Source of the DNA: Coriobacteriaceae bacterium
GTDB taxonomy: Bacteria; Actinomycetota; Coriobacteriia; Coriobacteriales; Atopobiaceae
Assembly: GCA_004557505.1 (NCBI GenBank)
Contig: SFGZ01000014.1
Location: forward strand, 1 to 64,000
Length of the DNA: 64,000 nt
Reading direction: 5' to 3'
The notes beneath the pieces were generated by a model. It saw only the letters and a list, made by a program, of their open reading frames with translations. It made no database searches and had not been told where the DNA came from. Both the position numbers and the translations under genes were made by a program. This document shows, in pieces, positions 8,740 to 17,486 of this stretch (position 1 is the first letter of the stretch; every line of letters starts with the position of its first letter).

Positions 8740-8858
8740 GGAAAATACGACCGGCGAACACGAGCCAGGGCCCATCTCAAATTGCTGACCCCGCCACACA
8801 ATGACGGTTGGAAAGGGGCGGCAGGAAGCCGCCGCGGTTTTCTATCGAGGAGGTCAGA

Positions 8859-11576
8859 ATGGCACAACTCCATCCGATGAAGCTGACCGAGGTGCTGGCA
8901 GAGAGAGGGCTGTCGCTCGAGAGCCAGGCCAACGGAGAGGCCCCGAAGGAAATCCAGGACCGCACGGTCAAGAAGGAGCCCACGCCGCGCGCCAACTACC
9001 TGCGCAACATCTACTTCGACACCCTGTCGTCGCTTGATGTGCAGGAGTCTTATTGGTATACGCGCGCCGCGACCGAGCACGAGGGCGAGGTGCCCATCAT
9101 GCGCCGCGCCTACGGCCTGAAGAGCGTCTTCCAGCACCTCGACACTCCCATCTGGCCCCATGAGCTGCTCGTGGGCGCCAAGGCCGGCTTCTACCGCGGC
9201 TCTGCCCCGCTGCCCTGGCTCACCGAGAGCTTCTTCATGGACAAGGACTCCGACCTCTACAAGGCCGCCCTCGCAACGGGCGCCGAGTCCAGCGCCGAGG
9301 TCTCCCACTTTGGTGCCGGCGGCGGCAACGTGACCAAGAGCTTTGGCAACGTGGTCTCCGTGGGCGGCAAGTACGGCGTCCGCCGCGAGATCGTCCCCGC
9401 GATGCACCGCCTGGCCTATGCATGGGCGGGCAAGTCCGTCGAGGACGTGGGCCGCAAGTACGAGCAGATGGTGCCCGAGTACAAGATCAAGGAAAACATC
9501 ATGAAGTCGGTAGTCTCCAACTTTGACTCCGGCTTCACGATCCCGCAGGGCCGCGAGGTGATGAACTACTACTATGTCCTCGAGCACGGCTTTGACGGGC
9601 TCATCGAGAAGTGCGAGAAGCGCGCGGGCGAGGTCGCGGGCGAGGCCGGCGGCGACGGCATCTCCGGCATGGACCGCCTGTACTACTACAAGGCGATGGC
9701 AGAGCTCTGCCGTGGCCTCTCCGCCTGGTTCAATAACTACGGCCGCGAGGCCGACCGCCTGCTCGCCTGCACCGAGGACGAGAGCGCCCGCGCCGAGCTC
9801 TCTGAGATCTCCGAGCGCATGCATCGCATCGCCCACGAGAAGCCCAAGACCTTCAAGGATGCCCTCCAGGCCATCTACCTGCTGCACCTTGCCGAGCTCA
9901 ACGAGGACGCCATGTCCGGCCTGTCCCCCGGCCGCATCGGCCAGGTTCTCTACCCCTACTTCGAGCAGGACATGGAGGCCGGTCGCCTCACCGAAGACGA
10001 GGCCGAGGAGTGGAACGAGCTCTACCGCGTGAAGATGACCTGCATCGACGCCTTTGCATGCACCGGCGTCGTGGGCGGCGTCCTTTCGGGCAACACCTTT
10101 AACAACGTGTGCCTCGGCGGCCTCGACCGCGAGGGCAAGTCCGCGGCCAACCGCCTTGAGATGCTCATCCTCGAGGCCGGCATCAAGTGCCAGACCACCC
10201 AGCCCACGCTCTCCCTGCTCTATGACGAGGCCACGCCCGAGGAGTTCCTCCTCAAGTGCATGGAGTGCATCAAGACCGGCGCCGGCTATCCCGCCGTCAT
10301 GAACAACCGCGTTGCCATGGAGTTCATCCAGAACCAGTACCAGCACGAGGGCATGACCGTGCGCGAGTCCCGCGCCTGGTCCGTGGGCGGCTGCCTCGAG
10401 ACCTCGCCTGGCACCTGGATGCCCCTGCATCACGGCGACAAGCTCTACTGGATCCCCGGCGGCTCCGGCCAGCCCACCTCCGTTGGCGTCCACTTCCTGA
10501 ACAACCCCAAGATCCTCGAGCTCGCGCTTAACAACGGCTTCGACCGCCGCACCGGCCTTCAGGTCTTCGAGCCGCACAACCGCAGCTTCGACACGTTCGA
10601 CGACCTTGTCGACCAGTACAAGGCGTACTACGAGAAGTCCGTCGAGGTGCTCAACAAGTGCATGAACATCCAGCACGACGTCTGGCGCAAGTTCACTCCG
10701 TCGATGGTCAACTCGCTGCTCAAGCCCAACTGCCTTGAGGTGGGCCTTGGCGTCGCCCAGAAGGGGTATCGCTACAACGCCACGTTCAACATCGAGTGCT
10801 GTGGCGTATGCAACCAGATCAACTCCCTCGCGGCCATCAAGAAGCTTGTCTACGATGACAAGAAGTACACGCTTGACCAGCTTAAGGACGCTCTCGACAA
10901 CAACTTTGGCTACAAGACGTCCAAGGAGGTTGGCTCCGAGTCCCTGAAGGACCAGGAGAAGCGCGACGACGACGATGGCCGTTACGACGAGATTCACGCG
11001 GACTGCCTGCGCGCTCCCAAGTACGGCAACGACGAGCCCTACGTCGACGACCTTCTCTATGAATGGGAGGGCTGGTTCTGCGAGGAGATGCCGCACAAGT
11101 TCGAGTCCCTGTACGCTGAGCCGCTCTACGTGTGCCAGATGTCCGTCTCCACGCACGGCCCCGAGGGTGCCGTCACCGGCGCCACCGCCGATGGCCGTCT
11201 CGAGGGCACGACGTTCGCCGACGCATCGATGTCCGCCTACCCCGGCACCGACACCCACGGCCAGTACGCCCTCTTCGAGTCCGCGACGGGATGGGATCAC
11301 TCCATGTCGCAGAACTCCCAGATGAACCTCAAGATTCACCCGAGTGCCGCCAAGGGCGTCGAGGGCTCCCGCAAGCTCCTGGACCTCACCCGCTCCTACA
11401 TGCGCAAGGGCGGCTTCCACATCCAGTACAACATCGTGGACTCCCGCGTGCTCAAGAAGGCACAGGCTCACCCCGAGAACTACCGCACCCTGCTCATCCG
11501 CGTCGCTGGCTTCACCCGGCGCCGCGTCTCTGCGACCTTCTTGAGAAAGGATTCCCACGATGTGCAAGCACTCTGA
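8859..11576 (+). CDS. hpdB: 4-hydroxyphenylacetate decarboxylase, glycyl radical subunit (C-terminal tail altered)
   Basis: A 905-residue glycyl radical enzyme that decarboxylates 4-hydroxyphenylacetate to p-cresol. The start at 8859 has GAGGAGGT just upstream. The active-site Cys512 and Glu514 are in GGCLETS, the Cys-x-Glu pair of aryl-acetate decarboxylases, and RVAGF (881-885) holds the radical Gly884. HpdC follows, which distinguishes it from indoleacetate decarboxylase. The tail is wrong: glycyl radical enzymes normally continue for about 25 conserved residues after RVxGY/F, ending near (D)EII.RT. Here 21 unrelated, Arg-rich residues follow and the frame runs through the hpdC ribosome-binding site into hpdC. 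Counting back from that site, some 40 bases seem to be missing after codon 886. Either the enzyme is damaged or the assembly is. Confidence 0.9.
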   Translation: MAQLHPMKLTEVLAERGLSLESQANGEAPKEIQDRTVKKEPTPRANYLRNIYFDTLSSLDVQESYWYTRAATEHEGEVPIMRRAYGLKSVFQHLDTPIWPHELLVGAKAGFYRGSAPLPWLTESFFMDKDSDLYKAALATGAESSAEVSHFGAGGGNVTKSFGNVVSVGGKYGVRREIVPAMHRLAYAWAGKSVEDVGRKYEQMVPEYKIKENIMKSVVSNFDSGFTIPQGREVMNYYYVLEHGFDGLIEKCEKRAGEVAGEAGGDGISGMDRLYYYKAMAELCRGLSAWFNNYGREADRLLACTEDESARAELSEISERMHRIAHEKPKTFKDALQAIYLLHLAELNEDAMSGLSPGRIGQVLYPYFEQDMEAGRLTEDEAEEWNELYRVKMTCIDAFACTGVVGGVLSGNTFNNVCLGGLDREGKSAANRLEMLILEAGIKCQTTQPTLSLLYDEATPEEFLLKCMECIKTGAGYPAVMNNRVAMEFIQNQYQHEGMTVRESRAWSVGGCLETSPGTWMPLHHGDKLYWIPGGSGQPTSVGVHFLNNPKILELALNNGFDRRTGLQVFEPHNRSFDTFDDLVDQYKAYYEKSVEVLNKCMNIQHDVWRKFTPSMVNSLLKPNCLEVGLGVAQKGYRYNATFNIECCGVCNQINSLAAIKKLVYDDKKYTLDQLKDALDNNFGYKTSKEVGSESLKDQEKRDDDDGRYDEIHADCLRAPKYGNDEPYVDDLLYEWEGWFCEEMPHKFESLYAEPLYVCQMSVSTHGPEGAVTGATADGRLEGTTFADASMSAYPGTDTHGQYALFESATGWDHSMSQNSQMNLKIHPSAAKGVEGSRKLLDLTRSYMRKGGFHIQYNIVDSRVLKKAQAHPENYRTLLIRVAGFTRRRVSATFLRKDSHDVQAL

Positions 11577-11835
11577 TTGCGCTAACTACATCCCCGTCGA
11601 CGTGGCCAAGGGCATCTGCCACGCCAACGGCGACATCACCGTCCAGATCGACACGCCCACCTGCCCCAAGTTCACGCCGGGCTTCAAGTGCAAGTTCTGT
11701 AGCCACTACCAGGCTGGCGAGCAGAACATGGGAACCTGCACGGGCTTTGAGGACAAGTTCTGGGCATTCGCCGACAATGGCGCCAAGAACTGCGAGAAGT
11801 TCGAGCGCGGGGCGGCCGAGAAGGTCGAGGCGTAG
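11560..11835 (+). CDS. hpdC: 4-hydroxyphenylacetate decarboxylase, small iron-sulfur subunit
   Basis: A 91-residue protein. His4, Cys7, Cys20 and Cys35 correspond to the His/Cys3 ligands of the first [4Fe-4S] cluster of clostridial HpdC; Cys44, Cys47, Cys60 and Cys78 correspond to the second. HpdC joins HpdB in the hetero-octamer and is thought to regulate the enzyme. The ATG at 11560 has AGAAAGGA 8 bases upstream. The overlap with the end of hpdB is abnormal and arises from the altered hpdB frame. All eight ligands are intact, which argues that the locus was functional very recently. Confidence 0.93.
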   Translation: MCKHSDCANYIPVDVAKGICHANGDITVQIDTPTCPKFTPGFKCKFCSHYQAGEQNMGTCTGFEDKFWAFADNGAKNCEKFERGAAEKVEA

Positions 11836-11879
11836 CTTTCCCCGCACCATCCGTATGCTCCAACCCTAGGGATTGGATC

Positions 11880-11911
11880 TTGCCCCGGGGAACCCTGGTT
11901 CCCCGGGGCAA
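11880..11911. terminator. Strong hairpin between hpdC and the MFS gene
   Basis: TTGCCCCGGGGAAC, loop CCTG, GTTCCCCGGGGCAA: a perfect 14-bp stem followed by TCTTTG. It should end or attenuate the hpdBC transcript before the transporter gene. Confidence 0.8.
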
Positions 11912-11955
11912 TCTTTGAACGAACCCTACCCCACTCGAATAGATTGGTGGTTCCC

Positions 11956-13311
11956 ATGGCTGTTGAACAAGCAGCGCCCCAGAAGCCGGAACCCGAGCGC
12001 CTGACAACCGAGCAGATCACCAAGGAGACGGCGAGAAAGTATGGCACCTGCACGGTCATCGCCGCATGGCTCGCGGTCTTCTGCCTCTTCGGCTACCGCT
12101 CCTCGTTCTCCATCATGCAGTCCTCCCTCATGGATGGCATGGATTGGACCTCCACCCAGGCCTCGCTCGGCTACTGCTTCATGATGACCTTCTATGCCAT
12201 CACCGCGTACTTCTCGGGTGGCCTCATCGACAGGAGGGGGACGCGCCCCGCCTACGCGATAGGCGCCGTCTGCTGCTTCTTGGGCTTCTTCCTCACCTCC
12301 TTCATCCCCGAGGGCGCAAGCTGGTCCTTCCCGGTCTACCTCGTCACCTACGGCATCTTCGCCGGCGTGGGCACGGGCATGCTCTGGGTCTCCTCCACCA
12401 TCTCGTGCCGCAAGTGGTATGTGGGCACCGAGTACGGCACCAAGTGGGGCCTCGCCTTCATGGGCGCCCCCATGGCCCAGCTCCTGCTCACCATCGTCGT
12501 CTCCCCCATCCTCAAGGGCGCCGGCTGGTCTGCGGGCATGAAGGTCCTCTCGGTGATCATGGCCGTGATGCTCCTCGTCGCCGCCGCCGTGGCCAAGCCC
12601 ATGCCCGACAAGGTGGGTGCCCAGCCCTTTGGCCTGGACTCCCTCCCCAAGAAGAAGGCCGACGCCGCCAAACCGGCGCATGTGTGGACCGTGGGCGAGG
12701 CCTTTAGGACCCGGGCCCTCTGGTGCGACATCCTCGCATTCATGTTCGCCGTGATGGGCGAGTTCCTCATCTGGTCGCAGATCGTCCGCTACTTCACGGT
12801 GGACCTTGGCTGGACGCAGCCGTCGCTTTTGGGGATGCCGCTCGCGAATGTGATCTACATGGCCATAGGCCTCGCGGGCATCTTCACCATGCCACTCACC
12901 GGCAAGGCATCCGACGCCCTGGTCAAGCGCATGGGCGTCGAGCGCCCGGCGCGCCGCATCATGCTCGTGGTGTCCCCGCTCTTCGGCATCGCGGGCGTGC
13001 TCCTCGCGCTCAGCGGAAGCCTTCCCGTGGTGATCCTCGGCATGGTCCTGCTCGCCGTGTACTGGGGCATCGAGCCGGGCGGAGCCGCAGGCTATGCGGG
13101 CACCGTCTTCGGCGGCGCGTCCCTCGGGAAGATCTGGGGCCTCGCGACGCTCATCATCATGGGCATCGGCCCCTCGTTTGGCACCTTCATGGGCGCCTTC
13201 CTCTTCGACACCTTCCAGTCATACGTGCCGGCGCTCTACTTTGGCATCGGCGCGTACGCGGTGTCGACGGTCTCGGCCCTGCTGCTCCCCGGCAAGGTCG
13301 AGGGCGAGTAG
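11956..13311 (+). CDS. MFS transporter (oxalate/formate antiporter-like)
   Basis: A 451-residue major facilitator with about 12 membrane segments, a cytoplasmic loop around residues 225-245 (LPKKKADAAKP) and the DRRGTRPAY signature after the second segment. It resembles the OFA group of monocarboxylate/oxalate antiporters. It follows hpdBC on the same strand, 120 bases downstream with a strong hairpin between. Transporters of this type accompany aryl-acetate decarboxylases in Olsenella-like genomes, so import of 4-hydroxyphenylacetate, or exchange for product, is a reasonable guess. The ATG at 11956 was chosen over a TTG at 11944. Confidence 0.85.
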   Translation: MAVEQAAPQKPEPERLTTEQITKETARKYGTCTVIAAWLAVFCLFGYRSSFSIMQSSLMDGMDWTSTQASLGYCFMMTFYAITAYFSGGLIDRRGTRPAYAIGAVCCFLGFFLTSFIPEGASWSFPVYLVTYGIFAGVGTGMLWVSSTISCRKWYVGTEYGTKWGLAFMGAPMAQLLLTIVVSPILKGAGWSAGMKVLSVIMAVMLLVAAAVAKPMPDKVGAQPFGLDSLPKKKADAAKPAHVWTVGEAFRTRALWCDILAFMFAVMGEFLIWSQIVRYFTVDLGWTQPSLLGMPLANVIYMAIGLAGIFTMPLTGKASDALVKRMGVERPARRIMLVVSPLFGIAGVLLALSGSLPVVILGMVLLAVYWGIEPGGAAGYAGTVFGGASLGKIWGLATLIIMGIGPSFGTFMGAFLFDTFQSYVPALYFGIGAYAVSTVSALLLPGKVEGE

Positions 13312-13341
13312 GGGCCATCCCGCACGACGCGCGACACCTTC

Positions 13342-13370
13342 GGGGCACCGGCGCAGCTGGTGCCCCTTTC
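13342..13370 (+). terminator. Terminator after the MFS gene
   Basis: GGGGCACC at 13342-13349 pairs with GGTGCCCC at 13359-13366, followed by TTTCT; 31 bases after the MFS stop. Confidence 0.65.
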
Positions 13371-13410
13371 TGCAATCGCCGGTACAGGACCAGGTCAAGG
13401 GGTGGGGCAC

Positions 13411-14022
13411 ATGTCTGTATCCGAGCTTGTCGAGACCGTGTTGGGTCGCGAGGACGAGGACTTCGAGCGCGCGCTCCAAGAGCCCAACCCGCCTTGCGAC
13501 GCGACGTCGCTTGGGCTGGTGCTCAACCGCTTCCGAGCGGCAGGGCTTGCCCTATGGCCCGAGTCGCTCCTCGAGGCCTACCTGCAGGATCTCGAGAATG
13601 CCCGGGCGTGCGAGAAGTCCATGGTCCTCGAGCGCGCGGCCTACCTCTTTGGCACCCCGTATCGCCCTGACGCCCATCGCATGCTGCCGCCCAAATCCTA
13701 CGAGTTCTGCGAGCGGGTGGGCCTCATCTCCAAGCTCTCCCTCATCTGGGAGGTCCGCGCCCGGGAGATCGTCCCCCGCCTCACGTCTCGCCTGGGAGCG
13801 CTCATATCCGAGGAGGACCGGCCCGGGGAGCCATCGTACGAGTCTCGCCTGCGCGCGGAGCTCATGTCCTACTCGCAGCGCACCATCGACGAGTACGGCT
13901 CGTGGGTCTTTGGCTGCTGGGGCGCGGGGAGAAACCCCAACATGCAGGCCTACGACGGTGCCGCAATAGAGCTTGGGTTCTCTGGCGCCTATGAGGCCAA
14001 CTACAGGGGTGCCGTGCTCTAG
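13411..14022 (+). CDS. Protein of unknown function
   Basis: A 203-residue soluble protein starting MSVSELVETVLG, with AAGGGGTGGGG directly before the ATG at 13411. It is rich in Glu, Arg and Leu, has no signal peptide or membrane segment, and ends with an aromatic, glycine-containing stretch (DEYGSWVFGCWGAGRNP). I do not recognise the family. It lies between the terminator of the p-cresol locus and the GntR gene of the galactoside operon, and could belong to neither. Confidence 0.7.
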   Translation: MSVSELVETVLGREDEDFERALQEPNPPCDATSLGLVLNRFRAAGLALWPESLLEAYLQDLENARACEKSMVLERAAYLFGTPYRPDAHRMLPPKSYEFCERVGLISKLSLIWEVRAREIVPRLTSRLGALISEEDRPGEPSYESRLRAELMSYSQRTIDEYGSWVFGCWGAGRNPNMQAYDGAAIELGFSGAYEANYRGAVL

Positions 14023-14198
14023 GGCCCCAGGGCCGCCGCGGGCCGTGGCGCCGTCGCGGAATTCGATGGCGGTTCCGTGATACGTGCCGGACATGTCAAA
14101 TGCACCCGTGCGGCTCAACTATACTATATGTAAAATTCTGATGGAGGCTTGCTCCACAGACCGCTCAACGTCGCACTACACAGCTCTGGAGAAGCTCC

Positions 14199-14924
14199 AT
14201 GCGCATCCCAAAGTATCAACTCATCGAAGACGAGCTTCGCCAGGAAATCCAAGACGGCAAGTTTAGCACGGGAGACCGCTTCTACAGCGAGGCGGAGCTC
14301 ATCGCTCGCTATGACGTGAGCTCCATCACGGTCATCCACGCGATTCGCAACCTAGTCTCCATGGGCTACCTCGTGCGCCAGCAGGGCCGCGGGACCTTCG
14401 TCTCGCGCTCCCGCAAGCACAAGCTCGTCGAGTTCAGCGACATCGAGGTCTTTGCGGACCATTGGAACGAGGAGAAGGTCGAGGTCATCTCGATGGAGGA
14501 GGGGTCCGACCCGGCAATACGCGAGAAGCTCCGGCTTCCCGATGACGAGGGCTACTACGCCTTCCTGCGCGTGCGTCGCATCAAGAGTGAGGCGTTTCTC
14601 GTCACCGAGTCCCACATCCCCGCGCGCTTCGTGATGCCGGAGCGGGGCAAGGACTACTACACCTCCATCTACACGCGCTTCCGCGAGGACTTTGGCCTGC
14701 ACCTCGATGACGAGCAGTTTACCGAGCAGGACGACATCGTCTTTCCAACGCCGCCGCGCGCCGCCAAGCTCCTTGGCCTCAAGGGCAAGGTCCCCAGCGT
14801 GCGCCAGGAGAAGCTGACCACCCTCTCGGACGGTCGCGTGGCGGAGCACGCCCTAAGCTACAAGCGCTGGGACTACTTCAAGATCGAGTTCGGGACGCGC
14901 AAGAGCATGAGGGTCGAAAACTAG
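14199..14924 (+). CDS. GntR/UTRA transcriptional regulator
   Basis: A 241-residue regulator of the HutC subfamily. The N-terminal winged helix (about 1-70) contains SEAELIARYDVSSITVIHAI; the rest is a UTRA effector domain, which in this family binds a sugar phosphate or similar ligand. GGAGAAG lies just upstream of the ATG. It is encoded tail-to-tail with the gene at 14921-15520 and next to the GH35-PTS operon. The pneumococcal bgaC operon is controlled by a GntR regulator (BgaR), so control of this operon is likely. A palindrome upstream of the GH35 gene is a candidate operator. Confidence 0.88.
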   Translation: MRIPKYQLIEDELRQEIQDGKFSTGDRFYSEAELIARYDVSSITVIHAIRNLVSMGYLVRQQGRGTFVSRSRKHKLVEFSDIEVFADHWNEEKVEVISMEEGSDPAIREKLRLPDDEGYYAFLRVRRIKSEAFLVTESHIPARFVMPERGKDYYTSIYTRFREDFGLHLDDEQFTEQDDIVFPTPPRAAKLLGLKGKVPSVRQEKLTTLSDGRVAEHALSYKRWDYFKIEFGTRKSMRVEN

Positions 14925-15520
14925 GCCGCAAGCTCGCGCTCGGCCTGCTCGGCAAGCCGATGGTAGTGTCGCGCCCTCTCGCGGTTGCCCGCGTTGCCGT
15001 ACTGCTTGGAGAGCAGGAAGCACAGTTTGGGCTTCTGGACGGGATCGGCCCTCTCGAGCAGGGCCTCCATCTGGTCGATGTAGCCATGCTCTCCGGAGAA
15101 GACGATCGCATAGGTGAGGCGGCAGTCTGCCGCAAGCTCGCGGTTGCCGGACGCCGCTATCTCGGCGAGCATCTCCTTGCTCCTTGCGCCCTGCCCCTGC
15201 CGCACGTAGTAGTTGAAGGCCCTGGTGACGGCCTCGAGCCTGTGCCTTTTTGTGAGACGCAGGCCAAGCAGCGTGTCGAGCGTGAACGACGCCGCCTTGG
15301 CGTCACCCTTTGCCTCGTAGACCGTGAAGCGCTGGACATACTGCTGATAGGTGGTCTGGAGGATGCGCGGCAGCGGCTTGTTGAGCAGGTCTATGCACTC
15401 GTCGTAGCGCCCGGCGGCGTAGAGGTCCTGGAGCTTGGCGTCGATGACGCGCTTGGCAATCTCCTGCGCGAGGATGTAGACCACGACTGCCACGATGGTT
15501 GCGATGCCCAAGGGATGCAT
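14921..15520 (-). CDS. TPR-like membrane-anchored protein
   Basis: A 199-residue protein with one N-terminal membrane helix (residues 4-20) and then helical repeats of tetratricopeptide type (LQDLYAAGRYDECIDLLNK, LSKQYGNAGNRERARHYHR). GGAGG lies upstream of the ATG at 15520. Its stop shares the CTAG palindrome with the GntR stop, so the genes overlap by four bases tail-to-tail. It follows the PTS operon on the same strand but behind a hairpin at 15571-15603. The role is unknown; a scaffold for protein-protein contacts at the membrane is the usual role of such folds. Confidence 0.75.
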   Translation of the reverse strand: MHPLGIATIVAVVVYILAQEIAKRVIDAKLQDLYAAGRYDECIDLLNKPLPRILQTTYQQYVQRFTVYEAKGDAKAASFTLDTLLGLRLTKRHRLEAVTRAFNYYVRQGQGARSKEMLAEIAASGNRELAADCRLTYAIVFSGEHGYIDQMEALLERADPVQKPKLCFLLSKQYGNAGNRERARHYHRLAEQAERELAA

Positions 15521-15570
15521 GCGCTGCCTCCTAGCGTAGATGAGAACTCAGACGACACGATCATAGACAA

Positions 15571-15603
15571 TGCCCCGGCAGGCACCAAGGGCCTGCCGGG
15601 GCA
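15571..15603. terminator. Hairpin after the GH35-PTS operon
   Basis: TGCCCCGGCAGGC, loop ACCAAGG, GCCTGCCGGGGCA: a perfect 13-bp stem between the PTS IID stop and the TPR-like gene. On the minus strand it is followed by TTGTCTATG. Confidence 0.7.
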
Positions 15604-15670
15604 AGGAGACCCGGGGACACAGGTTCATGGGAGGGAGACGCATCCCCGGGTTCCCCGATAGGGGGACGAG

Positions 15671-16516
15671 CTAGCCCTTGGCGATGATGCCGAGGGCGCC
15701 GAGCGCGATGGAAAGGAACAGGACGATGAAGATTGCCTTGGTCGAGGTCATGCCCTTCTTACCAAGCAGCCAGTACACAAAGCCGACGAGGCATGCGGGC
15801 ACGAGCTTTGGCATGATCATGTTGAAGATGTTCTGGAAGTTGATGGGGACGCCACCGATCTCGGGCACCCAGGCGAACGTGATGCCCACGTTGGTGGCCA
15901 CCAGCGCGCCAACCATGAAGACGCCCATGACGGCAGCGGCGTCGGTGATGGCGTTGAGCTTGTCGCTCATCGTGGTGACGAGCTTCATGCCCTGCTCGTA
16001 GGCAATGTGAGTCTGCCTGCAACGGAACCAGTCGACGACGACGTTCGCGGCAACCCAGATGAAGATGCCCAGGGGGTTGCCCTGAACGGCCATGTTGGCG
16101 GCAAGGGCGCCAAAGATGGTGGGCAAAAGCGAGCCGAAGATGGAGTCGCCAATGGAGGCGAAGGGGCCCATGAGGCCGGTCTTGAGGCCAGCCACGGCCT
16201 CGGCGCTATCGACGCCGTCCTGCTCCTCGAGGGCAAGGTCAATGCCCGTGATGATGGTGTTCAGGAAGTTGGAGGTGTTGAAGAACGGACCGCAGTGGAG
16301 CTTGGCCATCTGCTTCAGCTCGGGCGTGCCGTCCCCATAGATCTTGCGCAGCTGCGGCAGGATGATCCAGAGGTAGCCGGTGTGCTGCATGCGCTCGTAG
16401 TTCCAGCCCAGCTGGAAGGCCGCGAGGTTCCTGGTGTTGATCTGGCGGAAGTCCTCCGGCTGAAGCGTGTAGCCGGTGGTACCGTTGGACAGCTTCTTAG
16501 AGCTCGTCATCGTCAT
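15671..16516 (-). CDS. PTS mannose-family transporter, IID component
   Basis: A 281-residue IID protein. After a short lead comes RNLAAFQLGWNYERMQHTGY, the conserved IID start, then PFFNTSNFLNTIITGIDLAL and several membrane segments, ending with a hydrophobic helix. IID and IIC form the membrane channel of mannose-family systems. ATGs at 16510, 16516 and 16522 are in frame; 16516 gives the best spacing to AGGATGG. It overlaps the IIC stop by about 20 bases and is the last gene of the operon GH35-IIB-IIC-IID. Confidence 0.92.
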   Translation of the reverse strand: MTMTSSKKLSNGTTGYTLQPEDFRQINTRNLAAFQLGWNYERMQHTGYLWIILPQLRKIYGDGTPELKQMAKLHCGPFFNTSNFLNTIITGIDLALEEQDGVDSAEAVAGLKTGLMGPFASIGDSIFGSLLPTIFGALAANMAVQGNPLGIFIWVAANVVVDWFRCRQTHIAYEQGMKLVTTMSDKLNAITDAAAVMGVFMVGALVATNVGITFAWVPEIGGVPINFQNIFNMIMPKLVPACLVGFVYWLLGKKGMTSTKAIFIVLFLSIALGALGIIAKG

Positions 16517-17384
16517 CACCATCCTGTGCGACAGCGGCAACGGCAGAGCGCGCCTGGTTGTTGTTGTAGTAGATAAGCGAGATGGCAAGGCCGATAACGG
16601 CGATCGTCAGCATGGAAAGCGTGTTGTACGCACCGCTGGGCACGCCGTCGAGGCCGGCCGCGGCGCCAAGGGCGGCCACGTCGCCGCCGAGGGTGCCGAT
16701 GTTGGCAAACGCGGTCCCGAACAGCGCGGTGATGCCAAAGCCCAGAAGCAGGAAGGCGACGTGCTTCTTGACGGGCAGGTAACGCAGAAGGATTGCGAAG
16801 CCCACGGCGGGCAGGGCGCCACCGGCGACGGTGAGACCCTTACCAATCCAGGCAAGGTCGCCGTTGAGGGCAGCGGTGATGGAGGCCACCACGTCGCCGC
16901 CAAAGGCGAGCGCGAGGAAGACGGGCAGCGCGCGGGAGAGAGACCAGGAGACGCCGCCGAGCAGGAAGTGACGGTTGTAGGCCTTCCAGTCCATCTTCTC
17001 GACATCGGCGTCGCAGCGGTGACCCCAGAAGGTGTTCGCAAAGCGGCCAAGGATGTCGGTATAAACCATGAGAGCGGCTACGGGCACGGCGATGAGACCG
17101 ATGGCCTGCTCGGGATCCATCCCCTGCGACACGGCGAACGCCGTGGCAAGGACGGTGCCGGAGTTGGCATCGATACGAGACGCGCCGCCAAAGGTGCCAA
17201 CGCCCAGGACGGTGAGCTGCATCATGCCACCGATATAGAGTCCGGTCTTAAGGTCACCCATGACCAGGCCGGCGATGAGGCCGGCGAAGACCGCCTGGCC
17301 CGCAGAGCTATACGGGCCGAGCTCGTCCAGGATCTGGTATGCAGCGTAGAGCGTAAGCAACAAAATCTGCCACCATTGAATCAT
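16497..17384 (-). CDS. PTS mannose-family transporter, IIC component
   Basis: A 295-residue IIC protein with about eight membrane segments. FAGLIAGLVMGDLKTGLYIGG and the following QLTVLGVGTFGGAS are typical of the sorbose/mannose IIC family. GGAGG is 8 nt upstream of the ATG at 17384. It lies between IIB (102-base gap) and IID (overlapping stop/start). It carries the substrate site together with IID; the GH35 enzyme in the operon suggests a beta-galactoside or galactose. Confidence 0.93.
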   Translation of the reverse strand: MIQWWQILLLTLYAAYQILDELGPYSSAGQAVFAGLIAGLVMGDLKTGLYIGGMMQLTVLGVGTFGGASRIDANSGTVLATAFAVSQGMDPEQAIGLIAVPVAALMVYTDILGRFANTFWGHRCDADVEKMDWKAYNRHFLLGGVSWSLSRALPVFLALAFGGDVVASITAALNGDLAWIGKGLTVAGGALPAVGFAILLRYLPVKKHVAFLLLGFGITALFGTAFANIGTLGGDVAALGAAAGLDGVPSGAYNTLSMLTIAVIGLAISLIYYNNNQARSAVAAVAQDGDDDDEL

Positions 17385-17486
17385 GGTCAATTCCTCCGTT
17401 CTTTCGTAAAGCGTGTTCTTACGTTGTCCCTAGTACCATCAAGCGACCGCGGTCTCCCGTTCGCGGTGGGGCTCCTTTCCTGACGC

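Noticed and set aside
8727..11567. A 946-codon open frame antisense to hpdB
   Set aside because: It is a by-product of GC3-rich codons; it has no ribosome-binding site, repetitive Leu/Val/Gly composition and no family likeness, while the plus strand is clearly hpdB.
8859..11576. Indoleacetate decarboxylase (skatole-forming) instead of HpdB
   Set aside because: The HpdC small subunit with all eight cluster ligands follows directly, which indoleacetate decarboxylase lacks.
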